A DNA stretch of 64,000 nucleotides. Source: Sphingopyxis sp. RIFCSPHIGHO2_12_FULL_65_19. Lineage in GTDB: Bacteria; Pseudomonadota; Alphaproteobacteria; Sphingomonadales; Sphingomonadaceae. The stretch is from contig NZ_MIAM01000041.1 in assembly GCF_001830555.1 (NCBI RefSeq), forward strand, positions 1 through 64,000. Direction: 5' to 3'. The notes under the pieces were generated by a model. The model was not told the DNA's origin and made no database searches. It saw nothing but the letters and a program-made list of their open reading frames with translations. Of this stretch, positions 36,903 through 45,883 are shown piece after piece. The position numbers and the translations under genes were made by a program. The stretch's first letter is position 1. Each line of letters opens with the position of its first letter.

Positions 36903-37799
36903 TCAGGTCAGAAACGCGTCGAGTTCGCTCAGCAAGAGGTCCGGCACCTCTTCCTGCGGGCTGTGCCCGCACGGCAGCGCATGGCCGCGCACGTCACAGG
37001 CTTTCGGCCGCCAGCTGTCCATGACGTCGAACAGTTCGCCGACCGTGCCATAATCCCCCCAGAGCAGCAGCAGCGGCGCTTCGATCCGGCGCGCTTCATC
37101 AGCAGCATCATGGTCGAGGTCGATGCTCGCCGCCGCGCGATAATCCTCGCAGATCGCGTGGCGCGTCGCGGGGTCGCGATAACAGCGGCGATATTCGGCG
37201 ACGACGCGCGGATCGAGCGAACCGCCGATCTTGATCTGTCCCGCAAGGTGGCGGTCGAGAAAATGGTCGGGATCGGCCGCGATCATCCGTTCGGGCAGGT
37301 CGAACGGCTGGATCAGGAAGAACCACCAGAAATATCGGGTGGCGAATTCGCGGTTCGTCTGGGCATACATCGTCGCGGTCGGCGCGATGTCGAGCAAGGC
37401 GAGCCGCGCGACGCACTGCGGATGGTCGAGCGCCATGCGGTGCGCAACGCGTGCGCCGCGGTCATGCGCGACGACGTCGAAACGATCGAAGCCGAGCGCC
37501 GCCATCGCTGCCACCTGGTCGGCGGCCATCGCACGCTTGGAATAATTCGCGTGCGCCGGATCGCCCGGAAGCTTTTCGCTGTCGCCGTAACCGCGCAGGT
37601 CGGTTGCCACGACGGTGAATCGTCTCGCGAGGTCGGGGGCGACCTTGTGCCACGTCAGGTGCGTCTGCGGATGGCCGTGAAGGAGGAGCAGCGGCGGCCC
37701 CGATCCGCCAACCGCGGCGCGAATGCGCACGCCATCGGCATCGACGTCCTGCCAGCGGAAGCCCGGCATGAGTTCGGGATATGCGGCATTAACGCTCAT
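36903..37799 (-). CDS. Alpha/beta hydrolase, haloacetate-dehalogenase-like
   Basis: About 298 residues from ATG 37799 (GTG starts lie further upstream), overlapping the leuD end by 11 bp. The fold is seen in LLLLHGHPQTHLTWHKVAP, the nucleophile Asp in VVAHDRGARVAHRMA and the His in LPCGHSPQEEV. Nucleophile and the two Arg residues match fluoroacetate dehalogenases. The halide-binding His-Trp pair of that family is Trp-Trp here (RYFWWFFLIQP), so dehalogenation is doubtful; an epoxide or ester hydrolase is possible. Same strand as leuCD, probably one operon. Confidence 0.82.
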   Translation of the reverse strand: MSVNAAYPELMPGFRWQDVDADGVRIRAAVGGSGPPLLLLHGHPQTHLTWHKVAPDLARRFTVVATDLRGYGDSEKLPGDPAHANYSKRAMAADQVAAMAALGFDRFDVVAHDRGARVAHRMALDHPQCVARLALLDIAPTATMYAQTNREFATRYFWWFFLIQPFDLPERMIAADPDHFLDRHLAGQIKIGGSLDPRVVAEYRRCYRDPATRHAICEDYRAAASIDLDHDAADEARRIEAPLLLLWGDYGTVGELFDVMDSWRPKACDVRGHALPCGHSPQEEVPDLLLSELDAFLT

Positions 37800-38409
37800 C
37801 ACCGCCACCCATAAGCCAGGGCTTGCGGTCGAGATAGGCCTTCTCGAACGACCGGATTTCTTCGGCGTGGGCCATCGTCTCGCCGATCCGGTCCAGCCCG
37901 AGCATCAGCGCCCGCCGGTTCGCCGGATCAATATCGAAACCGGCGTCGTAGCGCCCGGTCACGATCCGCTGTGCTTCAAGGTCGACGGTCATCTCACCAG
38001 CATCGTCGCTGAGCTCCGCCATGATCGCGGCGACCTCCGCTGTCGGCAAGGACAGCAGCAGCAGGCCGTTGTTCGCCGCATTGTCCGCGAAGATCGCGCC
38101 ATAGGAAGAACCGATGATTCCGCGAATACCATATTGGAGCATCCCCCACACCGCATGTTCGCGCGACGAGCCGCAGCCAAAATTGGGTCCGACGAGCAGG
38201 AATCGCGTTTCCGCCATGTCCGGGCGATTGAGGATGAAGCCGCCCCGCACCGCGCCACTTTCGTCGAAGCGGAGGTCGTGGAAAAGACCGGCCGCCAGCC
38301 CCGACCGATCGATTCCTTTCAGGAACGCCTTGGGCATGATGACGTCGGTGTCGATGTTGGCGGCGGGCATTGCTGCGACGCGGCCCGACACGCAAAGGAA
38401 GCCGTCCAT
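37789..38409 (-). CDS. leuD: LeuD-type small subunit of a 3-isopropylmalate dehydratase-family hydro-lyase
   Basis: 206 residues from ATG 38409, overlapping leuC by ATGA. The aconitase-swivel domain includes MPAANIDTDVIMPKAFLKGI and FGCGSSREHAVWGMLQYGIR. It pairs with the LeuC-type subunit to hydrate or dehydrate branched dicarboxylates. No leuA or leuB is close by, and a LysR regulator plus a hydrolase flank the pair. A catabolic citraconate/dimethylmaleate-type hydratase is as likely as leucine synthesis. Confidence 0.87.
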   Translation of the reverse strand: MDGFLCVSGRVAAMPAANIDTDVIMPKAFLKGIDRSGLAAGLFHDLRFDESGAVRGGFILNRPDMAETRFLLVGPNFGCGSSREHAVWGMLQYGIRGIIGSSYGAIFADNAANNGLLLLSLPTAEVAAIMAELSDDAGEMTVDLEAQRIVTGRYDAGFDIDPANRRALMLGLDRIGETMAHAEEIRSFEKAYLDRKPWLMGGGDER

Positions 38410-39845
38410 CAGATACGGTCCTCCGCGGCGAGCGTTCGCACGTCGGCGAGCTTTCCGGTCACGGCCGCCGCCGCGACCATTGCCGGGCTCATCAAATGGG
38501 TCCGCCCGCCGATCCCCTGTCGGCCCTCGAAATTTCGGTTGGTACTCGATGCACAGCGTTCGCCCGGCGCAAGGCTGTCGTCGTTCATCGCGAGGCAGAG
38601 CGAGCAGCCCGACCGGCGCCATTCAAACCCGGCTTCGATGAAGATGCGGTCGATGCCCTCGGCCTCGGCAGCGCGGCGAACCTCGCTGCTGCCCGGCGAA
38701 ATCATCGCACGAACGCCCGGCGCCACTTTCCGCCCCTTCAATATCCGCGCCGCATCGCGAAGATCGGTCAGGCGCGCGTTGGTGCAAGACCCGATAAAGG
38801 CGCGATCGATCGCGATGTCCTGAAGCCGCGTCTGGGGCGCCAAATCCATATAGGCCATCGCTCGCACCGCGTCGGCGCGCCGCTCGGCGGGGATGTCTTC
38901 GGGATTGGGAACGACCCCGGTGATCGCCAGCGACTGATCGGGGCTGGTGCCCCAACTGACCATCGGTGGGATATCGTGGGCGCCGAGCGCAATCTCCCTG
39001 TCGAAGCGCGCGCCCGGATCGCTGCGGAGTGCCCACCATTCGGCGCGCGCGGCTGCGAGCATGGCGGGCGACGGCGCGCGCGGGCAACCGGCAATATAGG
39101 CGATAACCTTGTCGTCGGGCGCCATCAGCGCAACGCGCGCTCCACATTCGACCGCCATGTTGCAGATCGTCATGCGCGCCTCGACGCCCAGCGCGTCGAT
39201 CGCAGAACCGGCAAATTCCACCGCATGTCCGGCCGCGCCGTCGGCGCCGATCCGCCGGATCACTTCCATGATCATGTCCTTCGCGGTCACGCCCGGCGCC
39301 AGCGCGCCGTCGATCGTGATCCGCATCGTCCGAAGGCGTCGATAGACAAGCGTCTGCGTCGCCAACAGATGTTCGATATCCGATGTGCCGATACCAAAAC
39401 CCACCACACCGAACGCGCCATAGGTCGTCGAATGGCTGTCCCCCGCGGCGATCACCATACCTGGCAGCACGAGGCCGAGTTCGGGCATCACGACATGCTC
39501 GATCCCTTGCCGCGGATCGAAGAGGTCGAAGATTTCGATCCCGAAATCGCGGCCATTTTCGCCGAGATATTCGATCTGCCGCCGTGCACCGGGGTCAAGC
39601 TCGCCGGCCGCCCGGTCGGGGTTCGTCGAATTGACATGATCGACCACGCCCAGCGACGCCGCGGGCCGCCAAGGCGTCCGACCGGCAGCGCGGAGGCCGC
39701 TGAATGCCTGGGGGCTTGTATATTCGTTCAGCACCGTTCTATCGATATAGAGCAATAATCGTTCGCCAGCCGCGCCGGATTCGTCGAATGATAATATGCG
39801 GTGTTCGTCGACGATCTTGTCATAGAGCGTTTTTGGCGCCGACAT
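38409..39845 (-). CDS. leuC: LeuC-type large subunit of a 3-isopropylmalate dehydratase-family hydro-lyase
   Basis: The product has 478 residues. [4Fe-4S] cysteines are seen in IGSCTNARLTDLRDAARILK and SGCSLCLAMNDDSLAPGER; the substrate region includes AAGDSHSTTYGAFGVVGFGI. Length and blocks match LeuC. It is divergent from a LysR gene across 100 bp, which holds ATCAATTGAT (39919-39928), a short palindrome that might be the LysR site. See leuD for the alternative catabolic role. Confidence 0.88.
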   Translation of the reverse strand: MSAPKTLYDKIVDEHRILSFDESGAAGERLLLYIDRTVLNEYTSPQAFSGLRAAGRTPWRPAASLGVVDHVNSTNPDRAAGELDPGARRQIEYLGENGRDFGIEIFDLFDPRQGIEHVVMPELGLVLPGMVIAAGDSHSTTYGAFGVVGFGIGTSDIEHLLATQTLVYRRLRTMRITIDGALAPGVTAKDMIMEVIRRIGADGAAGHAVEFAGSAIDALGVEARMTICNMAVECGARVALMAPDDKVIAYIAGCPRAPSPAMLAAARAEWWALRSDPGARFDREIALGAHDIPPMVSWGTSPDQSLAITGVVPNPEDIPAERRADAVRAMAYMDLAPQTRLQDIAIDRAFIGSCTNARLTDLRDAARILKGRKVAPGVRAMISPGSSEVRRAAEAEGIDRIFIEAGFEWRRSGCSLCLAMNDDSLAPGERCASSTNRNFEGRQGIGGRTHLMSPAMVAAAAVTGKLADVRTLAAEDRI

Positions 39846-39945
39846 TCCTATCCCTTTCTGCGGTTTCGCGGGCAGGGATTACCGTCAGCGGTTCAGACGA
39901 AGCCAATGCCGGGACAGTATCAATTGATGCGATGAGTGGATTCAG

Positions 39946-40863
39946 ATGGATATCATGTGGCTCGAAGACTTCATCAAGCTCGCTGATGAAGGCAATTTTT
40001 CCCGCGCAGCCGAAGCGCGCAACCTGACGCAACCGGCGTTCAGCCGCCGCATCCGCGCGCTGGAGGATTGGGTCGGCGCAACGCTGGTCGACCGCGACAC
40101 GCACCGCATCGCGCTGACCGAAGCGGGCCAGGCGTTCCGTGTCCTTGCCGAAGAGATCATGCGGCGCCTGACGCTGGGCCGCGACCATGTCCGCGAAATC
40201 GGCGGCACGCTCAGCAACGAAATCCGTTTCGCCTCGACCCATGCGCTATCGACGACCTTTTTCCCGCCGTGGCTCCGCGGCCTGCACGACGGCCATGAAG
40301 CGGGCACGATCACGCTGATCGCCGACCATATGGTGGCGTGCGAACGCTTCATGCTGGAGGGCAAGGCCGACTTTTTACTGTGCCACCACCACACGGCGGC
40401 GCAGCATCGGCTCGACCCCGCGGGCTTTACCTCCCTCGCGCTGGGCGAGGACCTGTTGATGCCGGTGACCGCCCCGCTGGGCGACGGGTCGCCGACGCAC
40501 CTGCTGCCCGGCGATGGGAACCGCCCGCTTCCCTATCTGGAGTTTGAGGAAAAGTCGGGAATGGGCCGCATCTTGCAGGCCGCGCAGGTCATATCGGCCG
40601 GCTCGGCCTCACTTCGCACCGTATTCCGTTCGCATATGGCGACCGCGCTGCTGTCGATGGCGCGCGATGGACGCGGCGTGTGCTGGGCGCCGCTGAGCGT
40701 CGCGGCGGCCGACCTTGAAAGCGGCCGCCTCGTCGCCGCCGGCGATGCACGCTGGCATGTCCCGATCGAGATTCGCATCTATAAGCCTATCGCGCGGCGG
40801 AGCCCGAGCGTCGAGGCCTTCTGGTCGATGCTGAAGAACCGGCTGAAGACCGAAACCGCCTGA
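39946..40863 (+). CDS. LysR-family regulator, divergent from leuCD
   Basis: 305 residues. The N-terminal HTH reads MWLEDFIKLADEGNFSRAAE, ARNLTQPAFSRRIRALEDWV, and the C-terminal effector domain follows. It is clearly the same subtype as the LysR gene at 55732 (shared WLEDF, NFSRAA, TQPAFSRRIRALE, LVDR-TH). Probable activator of leuCD and/or the TonB-receptor operon that begins 183 bp after it. The 5' gap to leuC holds ATCAATTGAT. Confidence 0.9.
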   Translation: MDIMWLEDFIKLADEGNFSRAAEARNLTQPAFSRRIRALEDWVGATLVDRDTHRIALTEAGQAFRVLAEEIMRRLTLGRDHVREIGGTLSNEIRFASTHALSTTFFPPWLRGLHDGHEAGTITLIADHMVACERFMLEGKADFLLCHHHTAAQHRLDPAGFTSLALGEDLLMPVTAPLGDGSPTHLLPGDGNRPLPYLEFEEKSGMGRILQAAQVISAGSASLRTVFRSHMATALLSMARDGRGVCWAPLSVAAADLESGRLVAAGDARWHVPIEIRIYKPIARRSPSVEAFWSMLKNRLKTETA

Positions 40864-40984
40864 GCGCCCGGTCGAGAGCCGGGGCAATCCCGCGAAATAA
40901 TGCTACGCAAACAACGCCCACGCCGCACGAATGATTCTATGTCGAACCGGCATTGGGAACGATGACCGCATGTCCATAGACAGG

Positions 40985-41032
40985 CTGAACCCTAGCACTA
41001 ACCGCCGAATAGGCGGCCTTGGCAGGGTTCAG
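40985..41032 (+). promoter_or_regulatory. Nested stem-loop in the leader of the TonB-receptor gene
   Basis: CTGAACCCT (40985-40993) pairs with AGGGTTCAG (41024-41032), and inside CCGCC (41002-41006) pairs with GGCGG (41012-41016) around a GAATA loop. It ends 14 bp before the start codon, so its right arm directly abuts the ribosome site (GCGGAGA). It could control translation, mRNA stability or bind a regulator. Confidence 0.5.
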
Positions 41033-41046
41033 GGCGGAGAAAAAAC

Positions 41047-44000
41047 ATGATCGAGGGACCGGCAACTGCGGCCGCGAGCGGCAAGCTCAACATTTCCACA
41101 TCGCTTATCGCGATCTCGCTTTACGCGGGTCTGATGAGCTTCGCGAGCACCGCGCAAGCCCAGGACACCACCGCACCGGCTGACGAGCAGGCGATAGAGG
41201 GAGGCGATGACATTGTCGTGACGGGGTCGCGCATCGGCCGTCCCGTTCTCGACCTGCCGACACCTGTCGGCGTCGTCACGTCCGAAGCGCTCGACAATAA
41301 TAATGCGCAATTCGACATCGGCCGCGCGCTCGCGCAGCAACCGTCGATCGGCTTTTCCGGGAGCATGCAGCAAAGCCAGCAGACGGGCGCCTCGGGCTCG
41401 CGCGGCGAAAACAGCGGCGGTCTGGCGCTCGTCGATTTGCGCAGCCTCGGATCGAACCGCACCCTTGTGCTCGTCAACGGCAAACGCCGCGTCGCGGGCG
41501 CCACCGACAGCACCGCGATCGACCTCAATTCGATCAACCCCAATCTGATCGAACGCATCGAGGTCATCACCGGCGGCGCATCGGCAATTTACGGCTCCGA
41601 CGCCGTATCGGGCGTGGTCAACATCATCCTCAAGGATAATTTCGACGGATTTCGCCTGTCGTTCAACGGCTCGCAGCCCACGCGCGGTGGCGAAGGCCTG
41701 ACCTATGGTGCCAGCCTGGTCGCTGGCCAGAATTTCAGCGAAGGCCGAGGCAACATCACGGTCGCCGCCGACTATACGAAGGTGCAGGAAATCACGCCGC
41801 GCCAGGCCGACATGAAAAATTATGTCGCCATGATCAATCCCGCGGACACCGGCCCCGACGACGGCATTCCCGACTATATCGTCACCCCCGGCGGCGAAGC
41901 TTTGCGTTTTTCGGGCTATGGCGTCGTCGGTTTCGGCGGCGACACCGGCGGCCTCGGCCGTTTCGTCTTCAACGACGACGGAACCGTGCGCCCCTTCCCC
42001 ACCCCCAGCCTGACCGACGGCAGCCTGTTTGGGATTTTCGACGATTGCGGCGTCGCCTGTTTCCGCTTCGACGATTCGATCTCGATCGTTCCCGATATCG
42101 AACGCTACAACCTCAACCTCAGCGCGCATTATGACTTCAGCGACAGCGTGCGCGGCTATTTCGGCGTCGATTATAACAATACGTCGAGCTATGGCCGCGG
42201 CCAGCCGGTGATCCGGTCGGGCGCCGTGATCAACATTGCGCAAAACGCCTTCCTGAACGAAGATTTCCGCCAGGACCTGCTCGCAGCGGGTGCGACGACC
42301 TTGCGCCTCGATCGGCTTTATACCGACGTCGGCCTCCGCTTCAGCCAGGTCGACCGCAACAGCCTGTCCTTCGTCGGCGGCTTCAAGGGCGAGTTCGAGA
42401 CCGGCTTTGCCGACCTTCGTTATGATGTCTACGGCACCTATGGCCGGACCAAGGCGAAGTTCATCGGCTATAACCGCCTCGTCGTCCCCAACCTGCTCGC
42501 CGCGCTTGATGCCGTGGTCGATCCGTCGAGCGGACAGATCCGCTGCCGGATGGACGTGCCCGCGCTTCAGCCGGTCGGCTATGTGCGCCCCAATATTCAG
42601 GGCAGCGCCCCTTGCTCGCCGTTCAACCCCTTCGGTTCGACCGCGAGCTCGGATGATGCGCGCAATTTCGTCAAGGCGACGACGGTCTCCGAAGCGTTTA
42701 TCCGCCAGACGACCGCGGGCTTCTCGCTCGCAGGCGATACCGAGAAATTCCTGACGATGCCCGGTGGCGGCACGGTCGGTTTCGCGCTGGGCGCCGAATA
42801 TCGCAAGGAACGCAACGGCCGCACGACCGACCCGCTGGTCAAGGCCGGGCTCACCAACCAGGCGGCGACGCAGGATTATGAGGGCGGCTATCACGTCACC
42901 GAATTTTTCGGGGAACTCAGCATCCCGATCCTGACCGACATGGCCTTCTTCAAACTGCTGTCGGTCGAGGGCGCCGTCCGCCACGCCGATTACAGCCACG
43001 CTGGACAGGCAACCTCTTGGAAGGCCGGCGCGATCTGGGAGCCTACCGACGGTCTGCGCCTGCGCGCGACGATCAGCCGCGCCATCCGTGCCCCGAATAT
43101 TTTCGAGGCATTCCGCCCGAGCGAAGGGCAGACGACCAACGTCAACGACCCCTGCGCCCAGACCAACCTCGGGCTCAACCCGAACCGCGCCGCCAACTGC
43201 GCCGCGCTCGGCCGTCCCGCGGGATTTACCCCGCTCAACGGCGGTGTCGGGGTGCCCTTCATCGTATCGGGCAACCAGAATCTCAGCCCCGAAGTGTCGG
43301 ACAGCTGGACGGCGGGCATCGTGCTCACCCCGAACTTCGCGCCGGGACTCCAGATTTCGGCCGACTGGTTCAACATCGAGATCGACGACGCGATCAGCTT
43401 CCTCAGCCCGCAGCAGATCGCCGAGAACTGCGTCGACCGCGCGGGCGGACCCGATCTCGACCTCTGTTCGCTGATCACGCGCGAAACAAACACCGCCAGC
43501 CCCAACTTCTTTGGCATCACGACGGGCAACAGCACTTATGTGAACACGTCGAAGCTGGAAACGTCGGGGCTCGACACGCAGGTCTTTTATGCCCGGCCGC
43601 TCGGTAGCGGCCGCATTTCGGCCAATCTGGCGTTCACTTACCTGCACCGCCTGCGGACCTACACCTTCCAGTCGCGGCCCGACCTCTTCACGGTGCTCGA
43701 AGGTTTCTACGGCTATCCCAAATATAAGGGTGTCGTCGGCCTGACCTATTCGAGCGGCCCGCTGACGCTTGGCTGGCAAGGGCGTTACCAGTCCAGCCAG
43801 GCGCTGACCGACATCTCGCCGGGGATCAGCCGCGAACTTCTGTCGCCGGACCGCACCGGGTCGCGCTTCTACAACGACATCTCGGCCTCCTACACGCTCT
43901 CGATGAACGGTCCGCAGGAAGCGAAATTTTCGTTCGGCGTCACCAACCTCTTCAACGAAAAGCTGCCGGTGATGGAATCGGTTCAGGTCATCGATCCGTC

Positions 44001-44061
44001 GGGGGGCGGTTTCGAGCAATTCGGTCCGGTCGTCCGCGTCGGGCTCGAAGTGAACTTCTGA
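41047..44061 (+). CDS. TonB-dependent outer-membrane receptor
   Basis: 1004 residues, the usual size for sphingomonad receptors. A signal region (ISLYAGLMSFASTAQAQ) is followed by the TonB-box-like DDIVVTGSRI. The plug domain contains DLRSLGSNRTLVLVNGKRRV and VITGGASAIYGSDAVSGVVN. A long beta-barrel ends in the terminal Phe (VRVGLEVNF). It imports a large or scarce compound across the outer membrane. First gene of a nine-gene same-strand block with transporters and hydrolases for amino-acid conjugates, suggesting a peptide-like or acylated substrate. Confidence 0.94.
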   Translation: MIEGPATAAASGKLNISTSLIAISLYAGLMSFASTAQAQDTTAPADEQAIEGGDDIVVTGSRIGRPVLDLPTPVGVVTSEALDNNNAQFDIGRALAQQPSIGFSGSMQQSQQTGASGSRGENSGGLALVDLRSLGSNRTLVLVNGKRRVAGATDSTAIDLNSINPNLIERIEVITGGASAIYGSDAVSGVVNIILKDNFDGFRLSFNGSQPTRGGEGLTYGASLVAGQNFSEGRGNITVAADYTKVQEITPRQADMKNYVAMINPADTGPDDGIPDYIVTPGGEALRFSGYGVVGFGGDTGGLGRFVFNDDGTVRPFPTPSLTDGSLFGIFDDCGVACFRFDDSISIVPDIERYNLNLSAHYDFSDSVRGYFGVDYNNTSSYGRGQPVIRSGAVINIAQNAFLNEDFRQDLLAAGATTLRLDRLYTDVGLRFSQVDRNSLSFVGGFKGEFETGFADLRYDVYGTYGRTKAKFIGYNRLVVPNLLAALDAVVDPSSGQIRCRMDVPALQPVGYVRPNIQGSAPCSPFNPFGSTASSDDARNFVKATTVSEAFIRQTTAGFSLAGDTEKFLTMPGGGTVGFALGAEYRKERNGRTTDPLVKAGLTNQAATQDYEGGYHVTEFFGELSIPILTDMAFFKLLSVEGAVRHADYSHAGQATSWKAGAIWEPTDGLRLRATISRAIRAPNIFEAFRPSEGQTTNVNDPCAQTNLGLNPNRAANCAALGRPAGFTPLNGGVGVPFIVSGNQNLSPEVSDSWTAGIVLTPNFAPGLQISADWFNIEIDDAISFLSPQQIAENCVDRAGGPDLDLCSLITRETNTASPNFFGITTGNSTYVNTSKLETSGLDTQVFYARPLGSGRISANLAFTYLHRLRTYTFQSRPDLFTVLEGFYGYPKYKGVVGLTYSSGPLTLGWQGRYQSSQALTDISPGISRELLSPDRTGSRFYNDISASYTLSMNGPQEAKFSFGVTNLFNEKLPVMESVQVIDPSGGGFEQFGPVVRVGLEVNF

Positions 44062-44075
44062 TCCCGACCCTGCCG

Positions 44076-44114
44076 CATGAGGCCCGCGTGACATTCGCGC
44101 ACGCGGGCCTCATG
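44076..44114 (+). terminator. Perfect 15-bp hairpin after the TonB receptor
   Basis: CATGAGGCCCGCGTG (44076-44090) is perfectly complementary to CACGCGGGCCTCATG (44100-44114) with a 9-nt loop. It is followed by a short T-containing stretch (TCGTTCTAG). It lies in the 76-bp gap before abgT, so it may be a partial terminator or processing site letting the receptor be made in excess. Confidence 0.75.
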
Positions 44115-44137
44115 TCGTTCTAGAAGGAGAATCCACC

Positions 44138-45769
44138 TTGCCCGGTCAGGAAGGCGCGATCTTGAATACCGAAGCCGTCCGCCCCGCGCGTCAGAGGGGC
44201 TTCCTGGGCTTTGTCGAGCGGGTCGGGAACCTGCTCCCCGACCCGACGATCATCTTCCTCTATCTGATCATCGTGCTGATGATCGTGTCGGCGATCGGCG
44301 CGGCGCTGGGGTGGAGCGCGTCTTTACCCTATTCGGGCAAGACCGCGCCCGCGGGCGCCGAACTCGCGGACGGCGTCCTGACCTATCGCGCGTCGAACCT
44401 GTTTTCAGCCGACAATATCGCGCGCCTTTTTACTGAAATGCCGCGCACCTACGCCAGTTTCACGCCGCTCGGGATCATCCTGACAATCATGATGGGCGCA
44501 GCGGTGGCCGAGCGATCTGGGCTGTTCTTCGCGCTGATCCGGGGATCGCTCCGCAACACGCCGCGCCGCTACATGACGCCGATCATCGCGGTGGTCGGCA
44601 TGGTGTCGCACCACGCCGCCGACGCCGCCTATGTCGTCCTCATCCCGATGGCGGCGGTGCTGTTCGCGTCGGTCGGGCGGCATCCGCTCGCCGGAATTGC
44701 CGCTGCGCTTGCCGCCGTTTCGGGGGGCTATGCCGGCAATATCATGCCCGGCCAGCTCGACGTCCTGCTGTTCAGCTTTACACAGGAAGCCGCGCGCATC
44801 GTCGAGCCCGGATGGACGATGAACCCGCTCGGCAACTGGTATTTCATCCTTGGCATCGTTGTCTTTTTCACACCGATCATCTGGTTCATCACCGACCGGG
44901 TGGTCGAACCGCGCCTTGGCGCATGGAATGAGGAGGTCGACGACGAACTGCGCGCCGACCTGGAAAAAGGCGATCTCAGCGACGATGAACGGCGGGGGCT
45001 TCGCCGCGCGGGGATTGCCGCCTTGCTGGTGGTTTCACTCTTCGCGGCGTTGTGCCTGTGGCCCGGATATACGCCGTTCATCGACCAGGATGCCACCGGC
45101 CCGATCCGCCTCCAACCGCTCTATGGCTCGATGATCGCGGCCCTGTTCCTGCTGTTCCTTTTTACGGGGGTCGTCTTCGGCCGCGCTGTCGGCACGGTCA
45201 AAAATTCGGCCGACGTCATCGCGATGATGCGCGAGGGGGTGAAAACCATTGCGCCCTATCTCGTCTTCGTATTCTTCGCGGCCCATTTCGTCGCGATGTT
45301 CAACTGGTCGGGCATCGGGCCGATCATCGCAATCAGCGGCGCCGAAAATCTGCGCGGCATGAACCTGCCCGCCCCCGTGCTCCTCGTCTGCGTGCTGCTG
45401 CTGTCGTCGATCATGGACCTGTTCATCGGGTCCGCGACGGCGAAATGGAGCGTTCTGTCATCGGTCGTGGTGCCCATGTTCATGCTGCTGGGCATCAGTC
45501 CCGAAATGACGACCGCCGCCTATCGGATGGGCGACAGCTATACCAACATCATGACGCCGCTGATGAGCTATTTCCCGCTCGTCCTCGTCTTTTGCCAGCG
45601 GTGGGACAAATCGATGGGGGTCGGATCGTTGCTCGCACTGATGCTGCCCTATGCGCTCTGCTTCATGGCAACCGGGATCATGATGGTCGTTGCCTGGGTC
45701 GCACTCGACCTGCCGCTCGGCCCGCATGCACAGGTCTTTTATCCGGTTGCATCGCACGGCGCACCTTGA
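44138..45769 (+). CDS. AbgT-family transporter
   Basis: 543 residues, starting with TTG 44138, with AAGGAGA upstream. About 12-13 hydrophobic segments. The family pattern is GFVERVGNLLPDPTIIFLYL at the N-terminus, VGMVSHHAADAAYVVLIPM and ATAKWSVLSSVVVPMFMLLG. AbgT of E. coli imports p-aminobenzoyl-glutamate. An M20 amidohydrolase follows, as in the E. coli abg unit, supporting uptake and cleavage of an N-acyl amino acid; sulfonamide efflux is another known role for the family. Confidence 0.9.
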   Translation: MPGQEGAILNTEAVRPARQRGFLGFVERVGNLLPDPTIIFLYLIIVLMIVSAIGAALGWSASLPYSGKTAPAGAELADGVLTYRASNLFSADNIARLFTEMPRTYASFTPLGIILTIMMGAAVAERSGLFFALIRGSLRNTPRRYMTPIIAVVGMVSHHAADAAYVVLIPMAAVLFASVGRHPLAGIAAALAAVSGGYAGNIMPGQLDVLLFSFTQEAARIVEPGWTMNPLGNWYFILGIVVFFTPIIWFITDRVVEPRLGAWNEEVDDELRADLEKGDLSDDERRGLRRAGIAALLVVSLFAALCLWPGYTPFIDQDATGPIRLQPLYGSMIAALFLLFLFTGVVFGRAVGTVKNSADVIAMMREGVKTIAPYLVFVFFAAHFVAMFNWSGIGPIIAISGAENLRGMNLPAPVLLVCVLLLSSIMDLFIGSATAKWSVLSSVVVPMFMLLGISPEMTTAAYRMGDSYTNIMTPLMSYFPLVLVFCQRWDKSMGVGSLLALMLPYALCFMATGIMMVVAWVALDLPLGPHAQVFYPVASHGAP

Positions 45770-45883
45770 GGGAGCCGACAATGAAATCCGCCGCCGAACA
45801 TGTAACGATGTTCAATAAGCATTGGGGTCGGATGCTTGCCGCCCCTAGCCTGATCTTGCCGCTGCGCCAGGAGGTGCGTCCCC

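Noticed and set aside
41029-44094. A 1021-codon open frame on the minus strand opposite the TonB receptor
   Set aside because: It is a GC-rich antisense shadow. The plus strand has a complete receptor with signal peptide, plug motifs and terminal Phe.
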